This document shows, one piece after another, positions 8,672 to 17,394 of a stretch of DNA of 59,202 nucleotides (position 1 is the first letter of the stretch; each line of letters begins with the position of its first letter). Origin of the DNA: an uncultured Elusimicrobium sp. (GTDB lineage Bacteria; Elusimicrobiota; Elusimicrobia; Elusimicrobiales; Elusimicrobiaceae); assembly GCA_902794125.1 (NCBI GenBank), contig CADBFX010000006.1, forward strand, positions 1-59,202, in the 5' to 3' direction. Position numbers and translations under genes: made by a program. The notes below the pieces were generated by a model. It did no database searches. It had not been told where the DNA came from and saw only the letters and a program-made list of their open reading frames with translations.

Positions 8672-10120
8672 TTATTTCTCCTGCAAAAATTGGCGGATAG
8701 TTTCTTGGTCGGAAAAATGTCTTTTTTCCGTTCCCACTAACTGATAGTTTTCGTGTCCTTTTCCCGCCACAATGACAATATCTTGCGCTTGTGCGGTTGC
8801 TAAGGCCCGGCGAATGGCTTCGGCCCGGTCGGGAATGACTTCGTAATTGGAAAACCCGTCCATCCCTTTTAAAATATCAGCAAAAATTTGTTTAGGGTCT
8901 TCGCAGCGCGGATTGTCGTTTGTTAAAAAGACAAAATCGGCTTTTTCGCAAGCGGTGCGCCCCATCAGTGGGCGTTTGGTGCGGTCCCGTTGCCCGCCAC
9001 AACCAAACACTACAAACACGCGATTTTTTTTGAACGGAGCAACCGTGGCAAATGCACGTTCCAGCGATTCATTGGTGTAAGCGAAATCCACAAACGCAAA
9101 AAAATTGTCTGCTTCGTAAATACGTTCCATGCGCCCCGGCACGCCGGGTAATGCGGCCAGCCCGCGCACAATATCGTCTGTTTTAATTCCTTTACAAGCG
9201 GCGGCTGCCCAAGCCGCCAGTGCGTTATATACGTTATGCCGCCCCAGTAAATTGATTTTTGCAGGGACTCCGTTCACGGCAAAAGAAGTACCCGTTAAAC
9301 TTTCTTGAATATTCGTTGCGGTAAAATCGGCCGAGTGTTCTACGCCAAAGGTAACAATTTTTACACGATTTTTAAATAAATCTACAAGTCGTTTTCCATA
9401 CTCATCATCTGTGTTAATAACAGCCACACGGTTTTGTTTTGGGTTATGCGGGTCAGCCAAATTTTCAAACAATTTGCATTTGGCTTTAAAATAGTTTTCA
9501 AATGTAAGGTGAAAATCTAAATGATCGCGCTGTAAATTGGTAAAAATAGCCGTGTCGTACCAAATGTGCCGCACGCGCTGAAGTTCTAGCGAGTGGGAAG
9601 ATACTTCCATTACGACGGACTGGCATTTTTCCTCTTTCATTTGCGCCAGCAATTTAAATAAAGATAGCGCGGCCGGAGTGGTGTTAGGTGCATCACAAAT
9701 CTTTTTCCCGGCAGAGCGGTAATTGACGGTACCCAAGGCTCCTACCCGTTGGCCGGCCTGTGTTAAAACCGATTCCAACAAATACGCGATAGATGTTTTC
9801 CCTTTCGTGCCCGTTACACCCCACATGCACATATCGTCTGAAGGTTTTCCGTAAAAAATATAAGCCGCATCTGCCATGTCGCGGTCAATATCGTCGGATT
9901 GGTAAAAAGGAATGGTGCAGGTATCCGGTTTGGGCTGAGCGGAAACAATGAGGATTGCCCCTTTTTTAATAGCATCCGGGATGAACTGATTCCCGTCCAC
10001 GTGTGCTCCTTTTAGCGCAAAAAAAACAAAACCCGGGCGAACTTCTTGCGAGTTAAAAGTTAAGCCGGTCACTGTTAAACCGGCCGTGTGGGCTTTTTCT
10101 AACACGAGGCTTGAAATCAT
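8672..10120 (-). CDS. murE: UDP-MurNAc-tripeptide synthetase, meso-DAP adding (MurE)
   Basis: 482 residues. Adds the third residue of the peptidoglycan stem. The P-loop GVTGTKGKTS (about residue 110), the carbamylated-lysine region and the C-terminal AGKGHENYQ are all present. The substrate-selecting motif reads DNPR (in TNDNPRCEDP), which in characterised enzymes binds meso-diaminopimelate rather than lysine. This agrees with asd, dapA and dapB a few kilobases away. It is followed closely by murD; tilS precedes it by 42 bases. Confidence 0.97.
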   Translation of the reverse strand: MISSLVLEKAHTAGLTVTGLTFNSQEVRPGFVFFALKGAHVDGNQFIPDAIKKGAILIVSAQPKPDTCTIPFYQSDDIDRDMADAAYIFYGKPSDDMCMWGVTGTKGKTSIAYLLESVLTQAGQRVGALGTVNYRSAGKKICDAPNTTPAALSLFKLLAQMKEEKCQSVVMEVSSHSLELQRVRHIWYDTAIFTNLQRDHLDFHLTFENYFKAKCKLFENLADPHNPKQNRVAVINTDDEYGKRLVDLFKNRVKIVTFGVEHSADFTATNIQESLTGTSFAVNGVPAKINLLGRHNVYNALAAWAAAACKGIKTDDIVRGLAALPGVPGRMERIYEADNFFAFVDFAYTNESLERAFATVAPFKKNRVFVVFGCGGQRDRTKRPLMGRTACEKADFVFLTNDNPRCEDPKQIFADILKGMDGFSNYEVIPDRAEAIRRALATAQAQDIVIVAGKGHENYQLVGTEKRHFSDQETIRQFLQEK

Positions 10121-10162
10121 ATTACATATCCTAGCAAATTGACGGCAGTAAGGAAAAGGGGC

Positions 10163-10903
10163 TTACTCGTCTTGCTTGCGGGGGAACAATACGTCTAATT
10201 CGGCAGCCATTTGGGCCAAATGGCTTTTAATTTGCGGTTGCTTTGTCTCCAACAACGGCAGTAATGTATTGCGAATCCAATTGCGGGTGAAAGTTTCGTC
10301 TGTGTTAGTTTCATCCGTGATGTGAGAAAGATGATTGTTTTTTAAATAATCTTCTACTTCTTGGCGGGTAATGCACAACAGCGGCCGGATAATTTCTACC
10401 CCTTTACATAACGGCCGACGAGGCGGAATGCCGGCCAATCCTTTGGCTTTGGTGCCGCGCAGTAGATTTAATAGCACTGTTTCGGCTTGGTCATCTAAGT
10501 GATGCCCCAGGGCCAGCTGAGTGGCACCCCATTTGCGGGCTACTTTACTAAACGCTTGGTAGCGAGCTTTGCGGGCGGCATGTTCGGGACTTAGTTTTTT
10601 TTCACGAGCCAGTTTTTTTACATCTACTTTTTCCAGAAAAAAATCTATGTTTTGTTCTTTGCAAAAATTTTTACAAAAGCGTGCATCTGCCGCGGCGGCC
10701 GTGCCGCGCAGCCCGTGATTAATGTGAACGGCCGCTAAGCGGAAATGCTTTTCCTGCGACAGATAATGTAAAAAATGAAGCAGGCATACCGAATCGGCTC
10801 CGCCGCTAAACCCAACGAGGACGCGTTCTTTCCGGGCAATAAACCGGGCCGCGAAATTACGCATTTTAGGAAGAACGGATGCATTAAAACTTTTTTTTGT
10901 CAT
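10163..10903 (-). CDS. tilS: tRNA(Ile)-lysidine synthetase, short form (TilS)
   Basis: 246 residues. Converts C34 of tRNA-Ile(CAU) to lysidine so that AUA is read correctly. The PP-loop SGGADSVCLL (about residue 34) and HHLDDQAETVLLNLLRG are clear, as is the IIRPLL...R.EV..YL region. The enzyme stops after the catalytic N-terminal domain, lacking the C-terminal tRNA-binding domains of the long E. coli type; short TilS proteins are known. A TATACT box lies seven bases before the ATG with no ribosome-binding site, so the mRNA may be leaderless if transcribed from there. Divergent from the response regulator. Confidence 0.93.
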   Translation of the reverse strand: MTKKSFNASVLPKMRNFAARFIARKERVLVGFSGGADSVCLLHFLHYLSQEKHFRLAAVHINHGLRGTAAAADARFCKNFCKEQNIDFFLEKVDVKKLAREKKLSPEHAARKARYQAFSKVARKWGATQLALGHHLDDQAETVLLNLLRGTKAKGLAGIPPRRPLCKGVEIIRPLLCITRQEVEDYLKNNHLSHITDETNTDETFTRNWIRNTLLPLLETKQPQIKSHLAQMAAELDVLFPRKQDE

Positions 10904-10946
10904 ATAAAAAAGTATAATAAATAATACATAGGTAGGGGAATAAGCT

Positions 10947-11312
10947 ATGAAAAAAAGAATTTTAATTGTAGAAGATGAAATTTCTATTGTTGAATTATTG
11001 CGCTTGGTGTTGATGCGAGAAGGGTATGAAGTTTATACCTGTCAATCCGGCCGGGATGCTATTTCCACGATGAAAGCAGTGCATCCACATTTGGTAATTT
11101 TGGATGTTATGTTGCCGGGCATGGATGGATCCAGCATTGTGCGCGTGATGAGCGAAGATGATATTTTGTGCTCTACCCCGGTGATTGTTACTTCGGCGCT
11201 GGTAGAGTCGCAAAAGTTATTTGCGGCCTATCCGCAAGTAAAAGCATTCTGTTCTAAACCGTTTGCGCTTAAGGAATTTGTAATAGAAGTAAAAGCTGCT
11301 ATTGGCGATTAA
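10947..11312 (+). CDS. stand-alone response-regulator receiver protein
   Basis: 121 residues, a single REC domain with no output domain. It has the acidic pair EDE near residue 9, the phospho-acceptor aspartate in HLVILDVMLPGMDG (about residue 54), the switch threonine in VIVTSAL and the conserved lysine in FCSKPF. Such CheY-like proteins act by binding partners or in phosphorelays. No histidine kinase is encoded nearby, so its partner is unknown. A TATAAT at 10913 and GGTAGGGG before the ATG support its own transcription; a strong terminator follows. Confidence 0.9.
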   Translation: MKKRILIVEDEISIVELLRLVLMREGYEVYTCQSGRDAISTMKAVHPHLVILDVMLPGMDGSSIVRVMSEDDILCSTPVIVTSALVESQKLFAAYPQVKAFCSKPFALKEFVIEVKAAIGD

Positions 11313-11327
11313 CGGAACATATTTTAA

Positions 11328-11359
11328 ACCCCCGGCTACTCATTTAAGTAGCCGGGGGT
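11328..11359. terminator. bidirectional intrinsic terminator
   Basis: A 13-bp stem (ACCCCCGGCTACT with AGTAGCCGGGGGT) and a 6-base loop, T-rich on both sides. It separates the receiver gene from the convergent murC-like gene. Confidence 0.9.
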
Positions 11360-11376
11360 CTTTGTTATCGGTAAAC

Positions 11377-12655
11377 TTATTTACTATAAGCCATACAACA
11401 GTTACCTAACATGCATTTTTCACACGGGGCAACGGGTTGGCGTTCTTTTAAAGCAGCCAACAGTTTGCGGGCAAAGTCCGTTAAAGTTGGGTCGCGCGCT
11501 CCGAGCACCAACACAATATCGCCCGGTTTGGCGGCCGCAGCCATTTCGGCTAGAATACGTTCGCGGCAATCGTCATAGCTGGCGTTAATACCGCGTGCTT
11601 TTAAACCTTCATACACGGCACGGCAAGAAACGCCCGGAGTAATCGTTCCGCCCGGATAATACACTTCCGTTAGCCATAAATGATCGTCCGGGCCAATGCT
11701 TTTAGAAAAACTTTCCACAAATTCCGGCGTTAACAATGGGCAGCGGCAATAGTGGCTGCCAATTTGTGCGGATTGTGGGCAAAATCGTCCACCACTTCAA
11801 TTTTATCGTAGCTGCCAATACTGGCAAAGCGTCGCGCAATCCCTTGGAATTTATTAAGTGCTTTAGCGCATGTTTCTAAATCCACACCCATGTGCAGGGC
11901 GGCAGCTACCGCAGCGGTGGCATTGGCCACGTTGTGCAAACCGGGTACTTGCAAACGGAACGGTTGTCCTTGAATCGTAAAGTCGGAACCGAAACCGTCC
12001 ACTTTAATAGAATTGGGGCAAATATCTCCGTGGGTTAAACCGAAAGTCTTTGTGCCGGAAGGCGCAATACTGCACAGATTATCCTCTTCTGCATTGATAA
12101 TAGCAGTTTTGCAATGCGAAATAAATTCTTTAAAAAACCCTTGCAAGATATTAATTTCTTTATGGTCTTTTTGCAAATTTAAGCACACCCCTAAGTGTGG
12201 GTGATATTTGACGATAGAGCCGTCGCTTTCGTCGGCTTCAATAACCCCGTAATGACGGACGGGCTCAGCCCGGCAAACGCCAAAATATCATATACCATGG
12301 CCGTAGTGGTGCTTTTACCGCTCGTGCCGGACACGGCAATTGTGCGGTGCTCGGCTACGTGTTTGGCTAAGAGTTCCGAACGGTGCATAGTGGGGATGTT
12401 TAATTCACGGGCTTTTTTGAGTTCCGGGTTGTCTTCTTCAATAGCGGAAGAGAGAATAACGAGTTCCGTTTTTTCGTCAATACCGCTTCCGTCTTGCGGA
12501 AAAAGTTTAATATTTAGTTTACGCAAATACTCCCACAGTGCCATGTCTGTGTAGCCCTTGCTGATAAGCCGGTCCGACCCGGTAACTTCGTCTTTTCCCA
12601 TGGCATGCAGTTGCGCCAAGTGTTCCTTAAGTTTAAATTTTGCGTAATCCGACAT
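11377..12655 (-). pseudogene. murC: MurC-like UDP-N-acetylmuramate--amino acid ligase, disrupted in at least three places
   Basis: Pieces of a MurC-type ligase are spread over three frames. Frame 1, continuous with dapB, gives EVTGSDR, VILSSAIEEDNPEL, HRSELLA and a P-loop VSGTSGKSTTT (MurC usually GTHGKTTTT). At a GGGG run (plus 12245-12248) the frame changes, and the second frame gives VIEADESDGSIVKYHP, LNLQKDHKE, HNVANATAA and VVDDFAHNPHKLAATIAAAH. After a second break near 11740 a third frame gives LTPEFVESFSKSI, LTEVYYPGGT and a Cys-rich tail (CEKCMLGNCC). The N-terminal UDP-binding motif GIGGxGMS is absent, and about 20 residues expected between the second and third pieces (the FQPH region) are missing. 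A complete MurC should exist if this is real decay; otherwise the assembly has lost bases. Confidence 0.8.
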
Positions 12656-13285
12656 AGTATAAAACCCTTTCCCTTGATTAAGCAACCAAACGGCAATGTG
12701 CAAGGCCGAAGCGGCGAACAAATCGCGGTTGGTGGCTTGGTGGGTCAAAGTAAGGGTGTCCAGATCTGAAGTAAATTGCACGGTGTGCGTGCCGACGGTT
12801 TCCCCAATGCGCTGGCTGGTAATTTTTTCAGCCGGGAATCCAATGGCTTCGGCAATTTTTTTAGCGGTTCCGCTGGGGGCGTCTTTTTTATGGATGTGAT
12901 GAATTTCGTCCATATGAACGGTATATCCGGCGTACATTTTTGCAGCTTGGCGCACAAGTTCCGTAAAGAAATATACGCTCAAACTGACATTCGGTGCGTA
13001 AAAAACAGGTATTTTTTCTTCCTGTTGCATTTGAAACAGAAAAGTTTCCGGTAGGTTTGTTGTACCCGTTAAAAACGGTTTGTGATAATGCTTGGCAAGC
13101 GCAAATGCTTCTTGCGCACCTTGCGGCGTGGAAAAATCAATAATAATATCAAAATCTGCGAGAGGAGTTTCTTTATTTTCTCGTTTGACGCTGACGGATA
13201 AACCCAACTCCGGGTGGGTTTCAATTAGGCGGATTAACGCTTGACCCATTTTCCCGTTTGCGCCGTTGATGAGCACTTTTTTCAT
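12191..13285 (-). CDS. dapB: 4-hydroxy-tetrahydrodipicolinate reductase (DapB) fused in frame to the MurC-like N-terminus
   Basis: The first 215 or so residues are DapB, the NAD(P)H-dependent reductase of the DAP/lysine pathway: Rossmann motif NGANGKMGQ, FSTPQG, TGTTNLP, the catalytic HHIHKKDAPSGTAKK (about residues 137-151) and the terminal ALHIAVWLLNQGKGFYTMSD. Compact DapB proteins of this length are known. Instead of stopping, the frame runs on into MurC-like sequence (EVTGSDR onward) for another 145 residues and ends at a frameshift. The natural DapB stop and MurC start are missing, with about 15-20 MurC residues lost at the join. The start overlaps the asd stop by ATGA, implying coupled translation. 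DapB itself looks intact. Confidence 0.9.
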   Translation of the reverse strand: MKKVLINGANGKMGQALIRLIETHPELGLSVSVKRENKETPLADFDIIIDFSTPQGAQEAFALAKHYHKPFLTGTTNLPETFLFQMQQEEKIPVFYAPNVSLSVYFFTELVRQAAKMYAGYTVHMDEIHHIHKKDAPSGTAKKIAEAIGFPAEKITSQRIGETVGTHTVQFTSDLDTLTLTHQATNRDLFAASALHIAVWLLNQGKGFYTMSDYAKFKLKEHLAQLHAMGKDEVTGSDRLISKGYTDMALWEYLRKLNIKLFPQDGSGIDEKTELVILSSAIEEDNPELKKARELNIPTMHRSELLAKHVAEHRTIAVSGTSGKSTTTAMVYDILAFAGLSPSVITGLLKPTKATALSSNITHT

Positions 13286-14160
13286 AGAAATTTCTCCAAC
13301 AGTAACTCGGCAATTTGGCGGCCGTTCATGGCAGCACCTTTAAGTAAATTATCAAATGTTACAAAATAATGAATGATGTGTTCGTCTTCTACATCTTTTC
13401 GTAAACGACAGATGAAAGTGTCTTCTTTTCCGCTTACTTCTTTGGGGGTAATAACGCCATCCACATATTTTAAATTTTCAAAACCGTTCCAGGCCTTTTT
13501 GACTTGTTCCAAATCAAATTTTTCAGCGGCTTTGAGTGTAACGCCCAAAGAGTGGCTGTTTTCCACCGGCACGCGGACGGTATGACAGTAAACTTTTATG
13601 TCCGGTAGTTCCATAATTTTGCGTGTTTCGTAGAGCCCTTTTAAATCTTCGGAGGTATGCCCGTTTTCAAGTAACGAACCGATAAGAGGCACACAGTTTT
13701 TTTCGTAATACGAGCCGGGGGTGTGAAAATCGTCTATTAACTTTTTCCCGCCGCCGCTAATGGCTTGGTACGAGCAAAAAAATACTTCGGTAAAATGATA
13801 GAACGGTTTTAACGGGGCCAAACTCATCACAAGCCCGGTGGTAGTGCAGTTGGGGCTGGCAATCAAATGAGTATCTGCCGTAATGGCGTGCGGATTGATT
13901 TCCGGGATGACCAGCGGAACTTGCGGGTCCATGCGGAATTCGGATGACATATCTATTAAAAAGCGGACGCGGTCTTTTAGTTTAGGCGCTAACTCCCGGC
14001 TGACGGGGTTATCGGTGCAGAGGATCCCAATATCCAACGGGGTAACTTCGTCGTTGCGCCCAAAGGTTTTAATCTCAATCGGCGTCTTGATTTTTTTAAG
14101 TTCCGAAAGTACATTTTGGCCGACGCGGCCGTTAATACCAATAATACCAACTGTTTTCAT
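13282..14160 (-). CDS. asd: aspartate-semialdehyde dehydrogenase
   Basis: 292 residues. Reduces aspartyl phosphate to the semialdehyde at the start of the DAP/lysine branch. It has the dinucleotide motif IGINGRVGQ, MSSEFRMDP, the active-site cysteine in SPNCTT (about residue 107), the SYQAISGGGKK loop and VRVPVENSHS with the acid-base histidine. It is shorter than the usual 330-370 residues: the stretch between the first strands (after IKTFGRND) and the linker before the late helices are compact. The frame is intact. It follows dapA by one base and overlaps dapB by four, an operon dapA-asd-dapB. Confidence 0.93.
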   Translation of the reverse strand: MKTVGIIGINGRVGQNVLSELKKIKTPIEIKTFGRNDEVTPLDIGILCTDNPVSRELAPKLKDRVRFLIDMSSEFRMDPQVPLVIPEINPHAITADTHLIASPNCTTTGLVMSLAPLKPFYHFTEVFFCSYQAISGGGKKLIDDFHTPGSYYEKNCVPLIGSLLENGHTSEDLKGLYETRKIMELPDIKVYCHTVRVPVENSHSLGVTLKAAEKFDLEQVKKAWNGFENLKYVDGVITPKEVSGKEDTFICRLRKDVEDEHIIHYFVTFDNLLKGAAMNGRQIAELLLEKFL

Positions 14161-14161
14161 G

Positions 14162-15046
14162 TTAAATCATCCACGCAGGGTCGGCTGTTTGCATAATCCG
14201 GTCTATCGCTTCTTTGTGTTCCGGGCTGATTTCTCCCAGTGGCAAGCGGACTGTTTGTGTTCCAAACCCACGTTTTGAAAGCATGTATTTAATGCACGTG
14301 GGATTTGTTTCCGCGTAACAAACTTTAATAAGCGGATAAATTTGGGCAAAGAGCGCAAACGACTCTGTGGTTTTTCCTTGTTTAAATAAATTGTAAATCT
14401 TTACAAACGCCGGTGCAAATACGTTAGCAGCCGCACTGATAATTCCGGCGGCATTCATGGCTAAATATTGCGGAAATAAATCGTCATTGCCGCACAAATA
14501 ATCCAAGCGGTTTTGAAAAGAAACAGCGCAATCCATCACGCGGGACATATCATAATCGGATTCTTTGATAGCGGCAATTTGCGGCACTTCTTTAACAAGT
14601 TTTTCTAAAACGCTTACCGGTACTTTTAACCCCGTTCTTCCCGGGATATGATACACTGCAATCGGTAGCCCGACGCTAGCTACTTGTTGGTAATGGGCGA
14701 TGAGGCCGGAAGGGTTGGGTTTATTGTAATACGGAGTTACCACGAGTACGCCATCCGGGCTGAACATTTTGGCTTGCCGGGTATGTTCTACGGCGGCAGT
14801 AGTAGAATTGCTTCCGGTGCCGATAATAATCTTTACTTTTCCGCGCAAGCGCTCGGTGCAAAATTGTAAAAGTTCTGTTTTCTCTTGGGCAGATAATGTG
14901 GGGGTTTCGGCGGTTGTTCCCAATAGGACAATTCCGTGTACGCCGGCTTTTAGTTGGGCGGCTAATAATCGCTCCAATGCGCCGTAATCAATTTCGCCGG
15001 ATGCTTGCATCGGTGTAGCTAAAGCGGTAAAAACTCCCTGAAACAT
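14162..15046 (-). CDS. dapA: 4-hydroxy-tetrahydrodipicolinate synthase (DapA)
   Basis: 294 residues, full length for the family. Condenses pyruvate with aspartate semialdehyde. The TIM-barrel motifs are clear: LGTTAETPTL near residue 43, the catalytic tyrosine in VYHIPGRTG (about 134) and the Schiff-base lysine in IAAIKESDYD (about 162). AGGAGGGTTT upstream is a strong ribosome-binding site, and this is the first gene of the dapA-asd-dapB-murC-like run. The divergent sppA gene lies about 90 bases away, so the shared gap holds both promoters. Confidence 0.96.
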   Translation of the reverse strand: MFQGVFTALATPMQASGEIDYGALERLLAAQLKAGVHGIVLLGTTAETPTLSAQEKTELLQFCTERLRGKVKIIIGTGSNSTTAAVEHTRQAKMFSPDGVLVVTPYYNKPNPSGLIAHYQQVASVGLPIAVYHIPGRTGLKVPVSVLEKLVKEVPQIAAIKESDYDMSRVMDCAVSFQNRLDYLCGNDDLFPQYLAMNAAGIISAAANVFAPAFVKIYNLFKQGKTTESFALFAQIYPLIKVCYAETNPTCIKYMLSKRGFGTQTVRLPLGEISPEHKEAIDRIMQTADPAWMI

Positions 15047-15096
15047 AAACCCTCCTTTTTAAAAACAGGAACTGCCCATATTTTACCAATTTAATT

Positions 15097-15104
15097 GGTA
15101 TAAT
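15097..15104 (+). promoter_or_regulatory. -10 region for sppA
   Basis: Extended -10 TGGTATAAT (TATAAT at 15099-15104), 30 bases before the sppA ATG; TGGAGAG serves as ribosome-binding site. No convincing -35 box. Confidence 0.5.
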
Positions 15105-15133
15105 TAAGTAACAATTTTTTTGGAGAGATTATT

Positions 15134-16318
15134 ATGCCAGAAAACGAAAACGAGAATTTGCCGAAAGAAGAAAATGCTTCCAACGAAGTTGCTGCTGACG
15201 CCCCACTTGGGACGGATACCAGCTTGCCTGCCGAACAGTGGGAACAAAAATTGAAAGAAAACGAAAAAAAGGATCTTCCTCTACCCGAGGGGGCCATTGA
15301 TCCCTTACCTAAACCGACAGCGGAACGTCCCCATTCGGCTAACGGATTATGGGCCACGCTACTTTTAATGACGTTTATTGTTTCCTCGTGTTGCGGAGTG
15401 TATTTAACGGTTAAACCGGTGCCGGTTTGCCCGGAAAAAACGGAACGCGTAGAAGAAGGGGAAGGAACCGCTGCGGCGTTGGCAGAAGCGTTTGGGAAAT
15501 CTTCCAAGGCGGGGATTGCCTGGATTAAAGTGCGCGGTGTAATTGCGCAAGACAATAACAACGGTCCGTTTTCGCGCCCGAGCGGAGCCGGAGCCATTGC
15601 TAAAAAAATTCGCGATGCGGCCGAAGCTAAAAATGTAAAAGCCATCGTGTTGGATATCAACTCTCCCGGCGGAACAGTGGCTTCTGTACAAAATATTTAT
15701 GATGAACTCCAAAAAGCCAAAGAAAAAGGCAAAAAGATTGTAGCCCTTTTCCGTGATGTGGCAGCCTCCGGCGGGTTTTATATTGCTATGGCGGCAGATA
15801 AAATCGTAGCCGAACCGGGTACGATTACCGGTTCTGTCGGTGTGATTATGCAAACGAGCAACGTAGAAGGACTTTTTGAAAAAATCGGCGTTAAGATCGT
15901 GCCGATTACTTCGGGTAAATACAAAGATATCGGTTCTTCTTTCCGCCCCATGACGGATGCCGAAAAAGCTATTTTGCAAGATATGGTCAACGATACATAT
16001 ACGCAATTTTTTGCCGCGGTAAAAGCCGGGCGGCCGGAAGTAAAATCCGAAGTATTAACGGAATATACCGACGGGCGCGTGTTTACCGGTCAACGGGCTT
16101 TTAATTTAGGATTTGTAGATAAATTAGGCGGCGAAGAAGAAGCCCGGTTGCTTGCGGGGGAACTGGTTGGCCTGAAAGACCCGAAAGTGTTAACACAACG
16201 TTCTGATTCTTTCCGCGAATTTTTATTCTCGGTAGGAAGCAGCATGGAAAATCAATCTTTGGTCAAACAATTGCAATCCATGGCTACTCCCAGTGTAGCG
16301 TATTTGTGGGTACATTAA
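15134..16318 (+). CDS. sppA: signal peptide peptidase SppA (67K-type short form)
   Basis: 394 residues. A membrane-bound serine protease that degrades cleaved signal peptides. An unusual acidic cytoplasmic tail of about 70 residues precedes one helix (LLLMTFIVSSCCGVYLTV, about residue 75). The protease domain has LDINSPGGTV, the nucleophile serine in DVAASGGFYIA (about residue 215), GSVGVIMQ and the catalytic lysine in SGKYKDIGS. A Ser-Lys dyad and a single-domain length indicate the short SppA type that works as a homo-oligomer. The next gene starts ten bases later. Confidence 0.93.
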   Translation: MPENENENLPKEENASNEVAADAPLGTDTSLPAEQWEQKLKENEKKDLPLPEGAIDPLPKPTAERPHSANGLWATLLLMTFIVSSCCGVYLTVKPVPVCPEKTERVEEGEGTAAALAEAFGKSSKAGIAWIKVRGVIAQDNNNGPFSRPSGAGAIAKKIRDAAEAKNVKAIVLDINSPGGTVASVQNIYDELQKAKEKGKKIVALFRDVAASGGFYIAMAADKIVAEPGTITGSVGVIMQTSNVEGLFEKIGVKIVPITSGKYKDIGSSFRPMTDAEKAILQDMVNDTYTQFFAAVKAGRPEVKSEVLTEYTDGRVFTGQRAFNLGFVDKLGGEEEARLLAGELVGLKDPKVLTQRSDSFREFLFSVGSSMENQSLVKQLQSMATPSVAYLWVH

Positions 16319-16327
16319 GAGGAATTT

Positions 16328-16891
16328 ATGCAATTAGTGAAAGCGTATTTTAATTATTTTACGCATCCGAGGGAAACACTTCAGCAGTTGTTGCAAGAGC
16401 GTTCCCTGGGTAAAGCGTGTGCCGGATATTTAATGGGCACATTGGGCTGGGTGTTATTTTTTAACATTGCAGACGGATTATCGGTGCCGCTGTTCTTATT
16501 AAAAGTAATTTTAGTGTTCGTGGCAGAATTAACAGCGGGATACTTTTTGGCTTCTTTGTGCGGACTATTTTTAGATTTTTTCCGTGTTAAAGTAGCGCCG
16601 GTAGAATTATTTGTGCTCATCGGTTCGGCCGGCTTTATTAAAGGGCTGTTAATAGCGTTTGCTTTGATTTCTGCCGCCATGCCTGATTACGGATTAAAGT
16701 GGTTAGCTCCTTTTGCGTTATTGTTGGTGTTATGCTTGCAACTGGGTTATTTAGCGCGTGGGGTACACCGGGTATATGGCGTGTCCGTCGGACGTGCTTT
16801 AACGGCGTGGTTGGTGGCATTTGTGCCGCTATTTATTGCGCTGGCGTTAATAGGAATTTTCTTTTTGTGGGGAATTATTCTGTTGGTTTAA
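16328..16891 (+). CDS. Yip1-domain-like membrane protein
   Basis: 187 residues with five hydrophobic helices. The amphipathic start (YFNYFTHPRETLQQLL) followed by GKACAGYLMGTLGWVLFF is typical of small bacterial Yip1-family proteins, whose function is unknown. It sits ten bases behind sppA with AAGAGGAA as binding site and is followed by a strong terminator, so it belongs to a two-gene sppA unit. Confidence 0.55.
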   Translation: MQLVKAYFNYFTHPRETLQQLLQERSLGKACAGYLMGTLGWVLFFNIADGLSVPLFLLKVILVFVAELTAGYFLASLCGLFLDFFRVKVAPVELFVLIGSAGFIKGLLIAFALISAAMPDYGLKWLAPFALLLVLCLQLGYLARGVHRVYGVSVGRALTAWLVAFVPLFIALALIGIFFLWGIILLV

Positions 16892-16907
16892 AAAAGTTTG
16901 CGCAGAA

Positions 16908-16935
16908 AAAAGCCCGCTACCAGGCGGGCTTTTTT
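16908..16935. terminator. bidirectional intrinsic terminator
   Basis: Stem AGCCCGC/GCGGGCT with a 6-base loop (TACCAG), flanked by A and T runs. Between the convergent Yip1-like and thioesterase genes. Confidence 0.85.
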
Positions 16936-16940
16936 AATGT

Positions 16941-17318
16941 TTATAACATCGCTTGTTTAACCAGTGCCCCCATAGGAGTTGGCGAGCCTGAAGCGTTTAC
17001 ACAAACTAACGTGGTTTTACCCTTAGTACAAAGGCGGCCGTCCTGGTTGGTAATTGTGTTTTCAAAAACAATTTTAATATCCGATACTTCCAATACTTTG
17101 GTATCTACATTGATTACGTTTCCGTAGCGTACCGGGTATTTGTATTCCACTTCTTGTCGGGCCACCACAAAGTATAGGCCGCGTTGCATTAAATCCGTAA
17201 TAGAAAATCCTTTTTCGGCCATATATAATGTGCGGGCTTCTTCAAAATACTTCAAATAATTTCCGTAATAAACGACATTGCCGCAATCGGTATCGTGGTA
17301 AAAAATTGTTTTTTGCAT
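16941..17318 (-). CDS. YbgC-like acyl-CoA thioesterase
   Basis: 125 residues, one hot-dog fold domain. The signature FYHDTDCGNVVYYGNYLKYF (residues 6-25) contains the catalytic aspartate of the YbgC/4-hydroxybenzoyl-CoA thioesterase family, followed by FEEAR. Members hydrolyse acyl-CoA or acyl-ACP; the Tol-Pal linked YbgC is the best known, but tol genes are not in this window. TAAGGAG precedes the ATG. Single gene. Confidence 0.88.
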   Translation of the reverse strand: MQKTIFYHDTDCGNVVYYGNYLKYFEEARTLYMAEKGFSITDLMQRGLYFVVARQEVEYKYPVRYGNVINVDTKVLEVSDIKIVFENTITNQDGRLCTKGKTTLVCVNASGSPTPMGALVKQAML

Positions 17319-17394
17319 ACAAACTCCTTACAAGATTTCATATAATAAATTATACTTGATTTTCGGATGTTCTCGGAAATGACGGAGTAAAACG

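Noticed and set aside
13282..14160. Asd shortened by a deletion like that in rapZ
   Set aside because: It is shorter than average, but the frame is intact and all catalytic motifs are present; compact forms are plausible.
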